A stretch of DNA of 64,000 nucleotides from the NCBI GenBank assembly GCA_037953625.1, contig CM075649.1, positions 97,469,290-97,533,289 of the forward strand, given 5' to 3'. The position numbers and the translations under genes were made by a program. Positions 34,990 through 46,315 of the stretch are shown here, piece by piece. The notes under the pieces are model-generated. The model saw nothing but the letters and a program-made list of their open reading frames with translations. It made no database searches and was not told the origin of the DNA. Position 1 is the first letter of the stretch. Each line of letters starts with the position of its first letter. This stretch comes from Crotalaria pallida (taxonomy: Eukaryota; Streptophyta; Magnoliopsida; Fabales; Fabaceae).

Positions 34990-36715
34990 GTAAGCATAGT
35001 CAATCTCTAAGCCTCAAACTTCTTTGATTCTCTAGTGCATGTACCCTACTTTGAGTCCTAACTGTTTTCCCCAATTTCTTTGGTCATTTGCTATGTCAAA
35101 ATCTCTGGTTTTTGGACCCTGTTGCTGGGAAATGAATATGGAAACAGAGCTGTGAGTTTGTGAGAAATCAGTGGAGTTTCTTCAATTTCAGTGTTCAATC
35201 TTCATCAAGATCAACTTAGAGGTAAGGGAGAAGTCTATACTATACTAGATTTAGACTAAAAATCAAATGAATTAGGATTTGAGTTCATGAAACTCAAAAG
35301 GGCATTATGTGTTTTTAAGCACAAAGGCTTGGAGGCCAATTTCTTGCTCACTGTGGTTTTGAGCAATTTTCAATTGATGCATGCAAGTTAAATGAAGACT
35401 GATTTCTGTGTTTAAGTGTTTGATTTCAGTTTTGTTGTGCTAAATTGGGTTTATGTGAATTTTCATGCAAATTGATTCAATAAACTTGATGCATGCAATG
35501 TGAATGTGTTTCTGGGTGTAAACATGTTTACTTTAAGGCATATGAACTTGGTGTATACTGGAATTTGGTTAGATTTGAGAAAGGGAGAAAATGAGTTGTT
35601 AAAACTCTTGTTTTTATGGTCAGACTGCATAATCTAACCGGTTACACGATTTTCGTAACCGGTTAGACACTGTAAAATTTTCAAAGAAAAATTTGTTGCA
35701 AACCAGTTCTGAAACCTTAAAGGATTTTTACTCAAGTTTAAGCCTTAAATTCAGTATACATGGTCTGAAACATGAGTTGTTATCATGCAAAATTTCAGAT
35801 TGGAAAGATTGCCAATTATGCCTTAAATTGATGGAATAATTTCAAGTGAAATTATGTTCATTGGAAAAGAATATGTGATTTAGGACTTTTGAATGATGAA
35901 ACAATGGTTTTTGAGGTATAAAAATAAAGTTAAAAGTGTTTTGGATTGGGCAGAGAATTCAAGAAAAAGGGTTTTTCTGAATTGCAATGGTAAACAGTTC
36001 AGGTCTGTAATTCTAACCGGTTAGCCTGAAACTGTAACCGGTTAGTACCTGAATCTGAAAAATAAAAAGTTAAGTTTTAAATACCATTGAAGTTATATTA
36101 CTCAATCTAGGTTTTAAAAAGGCATATTCTGAGAAAATTAAAAGGGGAATTTTATGCCAAATATTATACCTCAATTAAATCATTCAAAAGTAGAAATTGG
36201 AATGTTTCTAAATCACATTAATTAATATAAAGATAAAACCAACTCTGATGTTTGTGCATACATATAGACTGGAAGTCTGGTTGGTAGGAACGTTTATCAT
36301 ATTCTGGGAATATGAGGAGGGTACTCCGGGAGTACCAAAGTATAACCTACTTGATGACACATTAAAGATATGTGGCCAGTGTCCGGGACCTGGTTTTTAT
36401 GCGTTCGGGGAACGTGGCGTTCTGGGAACGTGGTGCACACTCCGGGAGTGATGCTTTTTATCCAAGTATGGTTCGGCATTATGTTCTGGGAACACAATGG
36501 TGTATTGGATGGACGTCCAAGATGGACATTTAGAGGCCTCAGTTGTGGATAGAAAATCATACATCATGCCACTTGCATTATAAGAGTTATAATGTTGAAA
36601 ATTGGTGTGCTCATATGTATGTGCATTATGATATGTCCATGATATATTTGTGATTGTAATTTTAGTCTTTATCCATTATGTATATGTGTATACTTACTCC
36701 CTGTGCCCTGTTTAG
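34990..36715 (+). other. Predicted intron inside the solo LTR
   Basis: Donor TTTTG then GTAAGC at 34990; acceptor CCCTGTTTAG ending 36715; 1726 bp. The acceptor is followed by GTGATG and the LTR ORF. It parallels 19293-20978. Two of the three palindrome pairs lie within it. Confidence 0.5.
35635..36044. repeat. Two TAACCGGTTA pairs in the solo LTR intron
   Basis: Exact palindromes at 35635/35656 and 36014/36035. Both pairs are exactly 21 bp apart, with unrelated 11-nt spacers. Confidence 0.95.
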
Positions 36716-36718
36716 GTG

Positions 36719-37192
36719 ATGGCCAGGTACCTAGCTTGCATCGAGATACGCCCTATCCCTAGTGGTATATGGACGTATGAGGAGCACCGTGCCACCTTTG
36801 AGGGGGAGGTGGAGATCACTCTCTACCACCCTAACCCTTTGGTGCGTGTGCGACCTCGTCGATTTAGGATCCCATTAGTCTATACTATGCATGTTCCACC
36901 TTTTTACACTTATAGAGGACCACCCCCGGCTCGACCTATGCGTCGTTTTCATAGTTTTAGATTTACAGCTGCCACTCGTTCCCATCCCTCATCCCATAGA
37001 GTTGTCACTGAGGAGACTCCTTCTCCCGGTCCGACTGAGTATGATAGGACTGCTTCTGCGGATCCTAGACCCAGTGGTGGGGTCTCTACTCAGTCAGGCG
37101 AGGTCGAGGAGGACCCTGAGGAGGATGAGAGCGAGGAGGAGGTGCATGTCGAGCCGACTGTTTCTGCTAGAGGTGGACCAACTGGTTCATAG
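36719..37192 (+). CDS. Conserved LTR-encoded protein of unknown function (157 aa)
   Basis: Intact frame from the ATG just after the predicted acceptor, beginning MARYLACIEIRP. By eye about three quarters of the first 80 residues equal those of 18819-19289, with shared FEGEVE, YHPNPL, RPRRFRIP, YTMHVPPFYTY and GPPP. Most differences are conservative (I/L/V, E/D, F/Y). The C-terminal half is variable but again Pro/Ser-rich turning strongly acidic (EVEEDPEEDESEEEV). No known domain is recognised. The basic middle and acidic tail could suit a nucleic-acid or chromatin-binding role, but that is speculation. It survives in a solo LTR, so it does not depend on the gag-pol region for presence or transcription. 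Confidence 0.75.
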   Translation: MARYLACIEIRPIPSGIWTYEEHRATFEGEVEITLYHPNPLVRVRPRRFRIPLVYTMHVPPFYTYRGPPPARPMRRFHSFRFTAATRSHPSSHRVVTEETPSPGPTEYDRTASADPRPSGGVSTQSGEVEEDPEEDESEEEVHVEPTVSARGGPTGS

Positions 37193-37848
37193 GAACCTGC
37201 ATAGCATAGGGGTTTTGGATCCTAGATCCTAGGGATAGAGCTGTGGAGGATCTGAGGAGCTGCTGAGGACATGGAGGACTTGCTCTGGGACTTCTATTTT
37301 TGGACTTTTGTTATATATTGTATATATTGAGAGGTCTTAGAGTGAGCCTTTATTTTGGAACAGTTGGTCTGTTTATGTTTTACCAAAACTTGCTATCTCG
37401 ACTTTTATCACTTGCTACAGTTTGTATTGATGGGGTATGTATCATGCCTTTTATCCTATATATATATATATATATGCTTTATTTTCCTCAGCAGTGCCCC
37501 AAGTATTGTTTTTACTTCCGCGAACTCTGATTTTAATTGACAAAGGAATTCGGCGATAAATTTATATTTTATATATTCAAATTTCATTCGAGAGGCAAAT
37601 AATGCATTCAACTGATAAGTGCTGGTAACATTCTTTCTGATCACGAAAACGCGCTCTCGAAAGTCTTTTGAAAGCTAAGTTATTACTATGCCGAATTCAT
37701 ATAATGGGTTATGTTGAAACGAGGTTTTCAATTAAGCAAGTACTAGTATTAAAAAGGAAAAATTTTCTAACCCTAATTTTGATAGCAAGTAGTAATCTAT
37801 TTGGAAATATTAATTATTTTCAAGTTAAAAAGAGAGCGTCACACAGCC

Positions 37849-39440
37849 GAAGTCAGATCATTCACTAGCTGGAGTCGCCTAGAGACCTGACGAGTCTCTA
37901 CGCGACTACCTAGCTCGGTACCAACAAGAGGCTAGTGGCATATCAGGTCTGCAGTCTGGAGTATCTGTCCTCTTGCTCACTCAAGGCTTGCGAGATGGAG
38001 ATTTCAAGGATTGTTTGATTAGAGAACCACCGAAGGATATGGTCGAGCTTAGGGAAAGGTCTAGGAAGTTTGTTAATCTGGAAGAATTTCATAGGATTAG
38101 TACCGCGGCACAGGGTAAAGAAGAACGTCTAGAGTAGCGCCCTCGTCAAAATGATCCTCGCCAAAGCGATCGTTTTCGAGATAGCAGGGGGAGGAAGGAC
38201 AAAAGAGAAAGAGGTGAAAAACTGCCTCCAAAAGGCAAGTACGATGAGTATACCCAGCTTACAGTCCCGAGGAGTCAAATCCTTCGTGAGACTATGCATA
38301 CCGAGATGCGCAATATCACTCGGCCTCCAGCTCTGAGAAGAGCTGCTCAAAAGGACAAGACGAAGTATTGTGACCATCATGGCGGATGGGGGCATACCAC
38401 TGACCAGTGTACTATGCTAAAGGACTGGATTGAAGAAATGGTAAGGGATGGAAAGCTTCAACAATACATTGGTGAAGCATTGTGGAAACGGGCTAAAAGA
38501 AGAAGTCATTCCCCACCTAGATCCGAGCAGAAACAAAGGAACAGAAGCCCTTCAACACCTGCAGGGGGGGCCTCTACCCTACTATCTGAACAGGATAAAG
38601 GTAGAGAGACTTTTTTGATTAACACCATTGCTGGAGGGTTTACAGGTGGAGGGGAAAAAAGAGGTGATCGAAAGAAGTATGTGGGGCAAGTCCTTTCGGT
38701 GGCAAGCCGACCAATCCAAAAGCCCAAAAGGAAGAACATCGTCATCAGCTTCAGTGACGAGGATTTTGCTGATATTATCCAAGACCAAAATGATCCAAAG
38801 GTAGTTACAGCCAGGCTCGGCAATTACGAAGTAAAGAGGATTCTCGTTGATCAGGGGAGTTCGGCTGACATTATGTTCTTGGATCTGTTCGAAGCCTTGA
38901 GATTGAAAAGATCTGACCTAACTCCGTTCGAGGGAAGTTTGATTGGCTTTACGGGCCATTCTATTGTTCCTCTAGGGCATATCCACCTCCCAGTTACCAT
39001 GGGGGAACAACCATCTACTCGAACTGAGATAGTAAAGTTTCTGGTTGTCCAGGCTCCGTCGACATACAACGCCATCCTCGGTCGTACTGCACTCCAGTCC
39101 TTTGGTGCCGTTGTATCAACTGTCCACCTAGCTATGAAGTTTCCAGGGTCTGACGATAAGGTGGTAATGGTACGTTCCGAACAAGAGCTGGCTCGGAAGT
39201 GTTACAATATCAGCTTGGGCAAACTGAAGCTTGAAGATGAAAAGATTATGTAAGAACCACTCAACAAGGGAAGTGTCAACTTGGCAGATCTTGACGTAAG
39301 GGAGGAGGATGAAACTAGGCCAACCCCTCAAGGGGACTTTAAGAAAGTAATTTTGGGTTCCGATCCATCCCGTTGTGTCAAGATTGGTGTTGGTCTTGCT
39401 GAAGAAGTTGAAAGAGAACTGACAGAACTGCTTGGACCTC
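37849..39440 (+). pseudogene. gag: Tat gag C-terminus and aspartic protease
   Basis: Continues the gag frame after the solo LTR: DESLRDYLARYQQEASG, then a basic region, a zinc-knuckle-like CDHHGGWGHTTDQC, and a protease with VDQGSSADIMF. Tat relatives have a Gly before GSS where this copy has Gln. It ends in the linker to RT (DVREEDETRP to AEEVERELTELLG) and is then fused to LTR sequence at about 39441-39445. Stops are TAG 37880, TAG 38135 (both at likely Gln codons) and TAA 39251. RT and integrase are deleted. Confidence 0.88.
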
Positions 39441-39444
39441 GGCA

Positions 39445-40068
39445 GACCATACACGGACCCAAGTCTTACTAAAGGGGTTCTCCAAGGGCACTTTCCTCGG
39501 ATTACTTTTCATAAAAGTCCTTCGCTCGGACTCATGGACTCCGAGCAGACCAAAGGGCCAGGCTCGGACTTGATGGATCCGAGCCTTACTATCGGTCCCC
39601 CATCCATCAGGCTCGGAACTCTAGGACCGAGACATACCGTCGGCTAAAGGATAAGAGCAGGATCGCCGAGGCTTCTTATCCCTTCCGCAAATCTCTCCTA
39701 GATTCTCGCAACAGCCTAGACATGAGATCTTCAGTTGATCCTAACCAGATTCTAAGAGCATAATTATCCGACATTATCTCACAGAGTCCTGGTTCAGCAC
39801 AACTCTGATACGGGGCCCAAGCGGCCCATGTCAGCCTCCTCCAAACCCTATAAATAGCTCATCACAGCTAGGGTTTCGGGTAAGTACTCTCATCCCTAAG
39901 TTGACACTCTGCACACACTCGTTGACTATGGAGACCCTTCTTTTCCCAACTGGAACTGCAGAAATACCACAAGTCACATATTAACACTTGGTCCTCTCTT
40001 GGGATCCTGATTACCATAATCTTGAGCACTTAGGTGGTTAAGGACATCTAGTGTTCAAGGACACTACA
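39445..40068 (+). repeat. 3' LTR of Tat element 1, 5'-truncated
   Basis: Lacks about the first 13 bases of the LTR. The junction with pol shows short homology around CAGACC. TATAAATA is at 39849-39856. Its right flank is identical to that of 53046. Confidence 0.85.
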
Positions 40069-41210
40069 CTCTTTTTCTCTGTTAGTTGTTGGGTTGGAAA
40101 GGATAATGAGGAGGCTCGTGGCTGACAGTGGTGGCTTGATGGTTGAATGAAGGTGTTATGAACCGGTATCACATGCTGCTAATGATGACATTCATGGAGC
40201 CGTTACTCTTTGACCTTAATGCCCCATTATGCCTCATCAATCCAAGGCCTCATACTCCTCCCTATAAATAAGGTAGTGGTCAAGGTATGAAACTAACTGA
40301 TCTCCCGTTGTTTACACACGGCACACACACCACCCCCCAAAATATCCCGACTCGGTGACGGAGTTCTTTAACCGGGAACCCGTTATCATCGTCGTACATC
40401 AACAAAACCGGCTTTCCGGTACATGTTGGATAACACCCCACAACATTGGCGACCACAGTGGGAGCGGCAAACTAATTCCCATAACCGCGACCTCCTTATC
40501 CCTGCGACCACCAGATTCGTCTCATCTATATCCACAACACCCACAACCGTCATAAACCGGGATGGCCTGCTGCGGTTCCAGCATCATACTTCAGTTTCCC
40601 TTGCGTTTCCATGGTGGTGACAGTGGAAAGAGTTCCTGCTACAGCCATTGCATAATCAAGCAAACTCTGTATCAGGAGGAAGAAGAATACGGCCATACGG
40701 GGCTCCAAGCCCAATTCCTAAGGAAGAAAAATAAAAATAAAAAAAATAAAGAAGGCATTATCGCAAAGCAGGGAAGTTGATTTCTTTTTGTCATTTATCA
40801 TTAATGCCAATTAATATTACTTAATCTCATGTTTGCGGCATTGCATCTCCTTCATTGTCATTTTGAAGGTACAAATTCAATGGCTTATGAGGATTAGTCT
40901 AAAAACGACTTCAGAATTCTCAAATTAAGTCCTCTGAGCAAAATGAATATGTGCTGGATAAAGATTCCCGGATCTCGTCATCAATAAAATAAATGCAAGA
41001 GGAGAATAAAAAATATTCCCCATCACAATTATTCTAGCCCATGAGGTTTCCTTACTCTGATATTTTCTTCAATATTCAACGAGTGTGGAAAGATGAGGAA
41101 CACGTTGCTATATTCCCTTATTTGGACTCATTTGTTGACGGCGAGGAACCTTGTGTCGAGTTTCCCTATTCGCTTTAGGGTTCAGAATGAGAAGAACTTC
41201 ATGTTGAATT
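40069..41210 (+). repeat. Third, partial copy of the unit (small LTR element, left part)
   Basis: Matches 22834-24090 and 53047 onwards. It includes the 5' LTR of the small LTR element (40154-40445), shortened by about 107 bp after GAACCGGTATCAC. It lacks the SIRE-like insertion and ends at the Athila C insertion. Confidence 0.85.
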
Positions 41211-42631
41211 TGATTTGAGGCTGAAATATGATGTTTTTGTACCTTATTTAACCCCTATTTACTTTGGTTTTTGTGTGTTCTTAAGCAAATTCGAGTCTTT
41301 TGTTAGGATTTTTAGTTGTCAAGTGTTTAGGTAGGGTGTTGTTCGTTTTGATGTGTTTGTTAGTGTTTCAGGTGTTTTTAGTGCCAAACTGGAGATGGGA
41401 AGAAGAAATTGGAGCTGCACTTTGAGGAATTGAAGTTAAAGTGATGAAAAAGTGGAAATTTACACTTGCACGCCCAGGCGCAGGGTCAGCACGCCCGGCG
41501 TGCAAGGGGTCAAGGCATCAGTGTTGGGGTCAAATGGCTAAAATTGATTCAGCAGTTCAGTCAGATGTGCGCCCAGGCGCGCGGCACCATGCGCCCGGGC
41601 GCGCGTGTCACGAAGGAAGAGGGTCTGATGGATTTCAGAGGCGCGCCCAGGCATGCCAACGCCATACCCAGGCGTGCATGACAGATCTGATTGAGATTTA
41701 TTTCTGTTTTAATGGATTTGTGAGGAGATTGGTTTTTTGGAGGGTTTTAAAATAGATTAGGATTGATAATTAGGATTATTCATAACACTTGGAATAGAGT
41801 TTATGCATTGATTTTGGTGAAGAACGGAGATTAGAGGCAAGGATTAGTGGTAATTATGTCACTCTTTATCACTTTTATTGCTTGTCTTCTTCCTATTATG
41901 AACTAAATCCTTCTTTGGGATGTAGGAGTAGATGAATATGGAACCTTGTTAATGTTTATGCAATGAATTGATTTTGTTTTTCCATTATAAATTCTGTGTT
42001 TGATTATATTTTTATTGTTGTTCATGAATGTGCGCAGTTCATGACTTAGGAATCCTAATTTAATAGACATATTGATTTAGGATTGTGCCCAATAATCAAA
42101 CAGTTCAATTGCGTAGGGATAGACATATTTCTTATGAATTGAATAATTTTTACAAGTTTTTGATTGAAATTAATTAAGGGTTAGGTTTTAAGGCTCTCTT
42201 GAGACATCATTGGGAGATTAATCTCTAAAATACGGAAACGTTCTAAGACATTAGGCGTCTCCTACTTTTGCAAAACAAATTCAGAATTTAGGAAAACAAA
42301 TTAATTCATTGTCAAACGTTTTAGGAACCTTCATCGAAACTACGTCCCGCTTTTTCCCATTGTTCAAGAATCGTTTTATTTATTTATTTTAATTTATTTA
42401 AATCAACAATCACTCAATCAATTGAATTCCAATTTAATTTTCATTTAGTAACTACGAATAGGTGAGAATTATTAAAGTCAATTTCCAGGCTTAAGTCTAG
42501 AGTTAAATAACAAGACCAATTGTCCAGGCTCAAACTTCTTATTAAAGTCAATTTCAGTCCTCGTTGGGAACGACACTCTATTTATCACTTTATTACTTGT
42601 ACGATCTAGTACACTTGCCAGAATCCCAACA
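41211..42631 (+). repeat. 5' LTR of Athila C
   Basis: 1421 bp, TGATTTGAGGCTG to GAATCCCAACA. Weak TATA-like TTTTAAAATAG at 41745-41755. Confidence 0.85.
41471..41674. repeat. Paired CGCCCAGGCG near-palindromes in Athila C LTR
   Basis: Three pairs: 41471/41492 (21 bp), 41570/41592 (22 bp), 41644/41665 (21 bp). They end 71 bp before the TATA-like sequence. Confidence 0.85.
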
Positions 42632-42637
42632 AGTTTT

Positions 42638-42654
42638 TGGCGCCGTTGTCGGGG
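42638..42654 (+). promoter_or_regulatory. Primer-binding site of Athila C, tRNA-Asp type
   Basis: TGGCGCCGTTGTCGGGG, six bases after the 5' LTR. Confidence 0.88.
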
Positions 42655-42786
42655 ACTAAAATTAGATTTTGATAATTTTTCGATACTTTTAGTAGTTACT
42701 TAGTGAAAGTTTACTCTAGCTATTTATTTTTAATCGTTTCTATTTACTCAACAGGTGCTTTTAACCCTCTTTGTCGAGATAGGTAT

Positions 42787-44931
42787 ATGCACTTGCGTTC
42801 TGCAGATGATTACAGCAGCCTACAATTTGATCCTGAGATCGAGTTGACAGCGAAGATGCTAAGGAAACAAGCACAGCAATAGAAAAGGGAACGAGCAAGA
42901 ATAATGGCTGAAGAGCGCGAGCGTGAACGCAAGCATGAGCGTGAGCAGGAACCTGACAGGCATACTTTGGCAGATTACGCCTTAGTCGACCCGAATTTGT
43001 TTGGTACTAGCATAGTACGACCTGCTGTCACTGCCACGAATTTTAACATTAAGGGGGCATATCTGAACATGCTGCAATCAAATCAATTTAGCGGTGCCCC
43101 AGAAGAGGATCCGAGTGATCACATTGCCAGTTTCCTGAGCTACCTGGACTTCTTCAAGATTCAAGGTGCAAGTGATGAGGCAATAAGGTTGAGGCTTTTT
43201 CCTCTCTCATTAAGGGGAAAGGCGCTTCAATGGCTCCGTGCACAACCACAGGGGAGCATCAATTCTTGGGAGGAATTGGCTACGATTTTCGTGGACAAGT
43301 ACTTCCCACATTCCAGACAAGCTCGGCTTAGGCAAGAAATCAACGCCTTTGCTCAGCAAGATGGGGAATCTCTACATGAGGCGTGGGACAGGTATAAACA
43401 GATGTTGAAGAAGTGTCCCAATCACGCTATGCCTGAATGGATGTAGATGAGGACATTTTATGATGGGTTGAGTCTCTCTAATCAGCATCTAGTCGACTGT
43501 GCATCACAAGGTTCATTAGAGAGCAAGACCGCTACAGAGGCTAGACAGTTGTTTGAGAAGATGGCTCACAACAGCAGTCGTGCTACTGTTAGGAAGCGCA
43601 TCATGAAGAAGAGTGATTTGGAGCCTGAGAATGTGCAAGCCTTGTTCGCACAGAATAAAGAGATGCAGCAACAGATAGCTGCATTGACTCGGAAATTGGG
43701 TCAGGTCCAAATGAATGCTTCATCAGGTATACCTCCTATCCCTTCTGATAATCCTGCTTTAGTACTAACATGTGATTTCTGTAAAGGCAACCACCGTAAT
43801 GGTGAGTGTGCATTTGAGGTTAGTGCTAGCACAGGTAACGATGAACAGGTAAATTTTGTGGGAGGAGGACAGAAGAACAATCCTTACTCAAACACCTACA
43901 ACCCAGGGTATAGAAATCACCCTAACTTCTCGTGGCGCAGTCCAGCACTCCAGCCACCACAAGAGAAGCAGCCGGCACCTTGGGAGGCAGCAATTGAGAA
44001 GCTCGCTCAAACAACAACAAATTTTGTCGAGGAGACGCGAGCCAACTTCAAAAACCAGGGTGCCAGCATTCGCAATCTGGAGGTTCAGATGGGTCAACTC
44101 TCCAAGCAGATGTCAGAGAGGTCACCGGGATCCTTTCCTAGTAACACCATTCCAAACCCCAGGGAGCATTGCAAGGCCATTACTCTTCGAAGTGGCAAGT
44201 CTCTTGAGGAGCCACGGAAGAAGAGTGATGAGGTGGTGCTTGAGAAGGAAGAGGAAAAGGAACAACCAGCTGAGGACACAACTCCTAAAGTGCAACCAAA
44301 TAAGAATTCAACTGCAACTCAGGAAGAAGAGAAGAAACCACAGATGTCTCACAAGGCTCCCTTTCCTCAACGGTTGAAAAAGGAGGAGAATAAGAAGCAA
44401 TTTGCCAAGTTCATGGAGGTGTTCAAGAGGCTCCAGATCAACATTCCATTCGCGGAGGCCCTTGAGCAGATGCCCACGTATGCTAAGTTCATGAAAGAGC
44501 TCTTGACCAACAAAAGAAAGATGCAAGATGATGAGACTGTGCTTCTCACAGAGGAGTGTAGTGCAATTCTGCAAAGGAAGCTCCCTCAGAAGTTAAAAGA
44601 TCCTGTGAGTTTCACAATCCCTTGTAACATTGGGGGATTTGACATTGGCAAGGCTCTGTGCGACTTGGGGGCAAGCATCAATCTGATGCCCCTCTCCATC
44701 TTCAAGAAGCTTGGTATTGGAGAAGCGAAGCCAACAATGATGTGCCTTCAGCTAGCTGATCGGTATGTGAAGAGGCCCTATGGGAAAGTGGAGGATGTGC
44801 TTGTCAAGGTGGACAAGTTCATCTTCCCTGCTGACTTTGTCATCTTGGATATGGAGGAGGATTCAGACATTCCTCTCCTCTTGGGTAGACCTTTTCTAGC
44901 TACTGGGCGAGCCCTCATAGATGTTCAATAG
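42787..44931 (+). pseudogene. gag: Athila C gag and aspartic protease
   Basis: The first in-frame ATG is at 42787. The capsid core is DHIASFLSYLDFFKIQGAS, SLRGKALQWLRAQP and FVDKYFPHSRQARLRQEI. A knuckle-like CDFCKGNHRNGEC follows, then a coiled-coil-like linker, a Lys/Glu-rich region, and a protease with CDLGASINLMPLSIF and LLGRPFLATGRALIDVQ. Stops in frame: TAG 42880, TAG 43444 (both likely from CAG), and TAG 44929 at the protease end. Gag assembles the particle and the protease matures it. Apart from these stops the frame is remarkably clean, so decay is young. Confidence 0.92.
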
Positions 44932-46315
44932 GGTGAGCTCAAGCTCCGGGTTCATGAGGAAGAGGTCTCATTTAATGTCTACCGGTCCATGAAGAATTCG
45001 ATGGAAAGCTCCCAATGTTTCTTAGTGGACGTGATTGACACTTTAGTCACGTCTACCTTTGAGCAAATTGGGCATGGAGATGTGTTGGCAGCAGCTCTGA
45101 TACATGAGAAGAGGTGAAGATCTGAAGGTGAAGAAGGTGGTGGCCAGATTAGATGCACCTACAGCTTACACAAGGACAGATCAGATGAAGGAGCTGAAGA
45201 TGCATGAAAAGGAGGCACGGGCAGTACCAGAGCTCAAAACTTTTCCACCAAATCTCAGGTATGAATTTTTAGATGACACTAAATTCTATCCAGTTATAAT
45301 TAGTAATGCCTTGACTGAAACTGAAACTGAGAAATTAATGAGAATTTTGAGGCAATACAAAGCTGCTTTAGGATGGAGTGTGTCTGATTTGAAGGGGACT
45401 AACCCTAGTTTCTGCATGCATAAGATTCTCCTTGAGGAGAATTTTAAGCCGGTAATTCAGCCTCAGAGGAGGTTGAATCCGACTTTGCAGGAAGTCGTGA
45501 GAAAGGAGGTAGTCAAACTTCTAGATGCAGGCATTATCTACCCCATCTCCGACAGCACTTGGGTTAGCCCAGTGCAAGTAGTACCTAAGAAGGGGGGGTT
45601 AACTGTGGTTAAGTCTGAGAAAGATGAATTAATACCAACCCGCACTGTTTCTGGGTGGCGTGTGTGCATTGATTATAGGATATTAAACAATGCCACCCGG
45701 AAAGATCATTTCCCATTACCCTTTATGGATCAAATGTTGGAACGATTAGCAGGACATGCATTTTATTGTTTCTTGGATGGATATTCAGGTTACAATCAAA
45801 TCTGTGTCGACCCTGTAGACCAGGAAAAAACTGCTTTCACTTGTCCCTTTGGGATTTTTGCCTATCGGAGAATGCCCTTTGGGATTTGTAATGCACCCGC
45901 GACTTTTCAAAGGTGTATGTTGGCTATATTCTCCGACATGGTCGAAAATTTCATCGAGGTTTTCATGGATGACTTCTCAGTCTACGGGTCGTCCTTTGAT
46001 GCATGTCTTGCCAATCTGGGTAAAGTTTTAAAAAGATGTCAAGAAACTAATCTAATCCTTAACTGGGAAAATTGTCAGTTCATGGTCAGGGAGGGGATAG
46101 TTTTAGGACATAAGATTTCAAAAAAGGGTATTGAGGTTGATCAGGCAAAGATTGATGTCATCAAAAATCTACCTCCTCCAGTAAATGCTAAGGGGATAAG
46201 TTTTTTGGGTCATGCCGGTTTCTACCGGAGATTCATTATTTTTCAAAAATTGCAAAACCCCTATGCAATTTACTGGAGAAGGATGCTGAGTTCATTTTTC
46301 ATAATAATTGCATGA
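44932..46315 (+). pseudogene. pol: Athila C reverse transcriptase
   Basis: The frame shifts between 44932 and 45104. RT then reads WVSPVQVVPKKGG, WRVCIDYRILNNATRKDHFPLP, FLDGYSGYNQI, MPFGICNAPATFQRCM, the catalytic FMDD in VFMDDFSVYG, and LGHKISKKGIEVD. It ends in another shift near 46233-46240, where a few bases are missing after FYRRFI, so the open frame terminates at 46313-46315. RNase H resumes in the gag frame. All catalytic motifs are visible, but the chain is split. Confidence 0.92.

Larger units (their letters stand above)
34315..37843 (+). mobile_element. Solo LTR of a second Tekay-type family
   Basis: 3529 bp, TGTAACACCCCTAATTTTCG to GAGAGCGTCACA, flanked by the exact duplication CAGCC (34310-34314, 37844-37848) and inserted in Tat gag. 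There is no internal region, so it is the product of LTR-LTR recombination. It matches the 9803 LTR in length, ends, the positions of TATA box, donor, acceptor and ORF, and palindrome positions. The palindrome core differs: ACCGGT instead of CTCGAG. Confidence 0.93.
32615..40068 (+). mobile_element. Tat-lineage Ty3/gypsy element 1, pol deleted, solo LTR nested inside
   Basis: 5' LTR 32615-33251, Arg-type primer site, gag-protease 33305-39440 (interrupted by the solo LTR 34315-37843), then a jump into a truncated 3' LTR (39445-40068). The duplication CTCTT flanks it (32610-32614, 40069-40073). The target is whole at 22834-22838. RT, RNase H, integrase and the polypurine tract are missing. Confidence 0.88.

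Noticed and set aside
42638..42654. tRNA gene at primer-binding sites
   Set aside because: Only 12-18 bases match a tRNA 3' end; no cloverleaf follows.
43856..44377. 173-codon frame within Athila gag
   Set aside because: Shadow frame of the gag coding strand, Arg/Ser/Gln-rich, no independent support.
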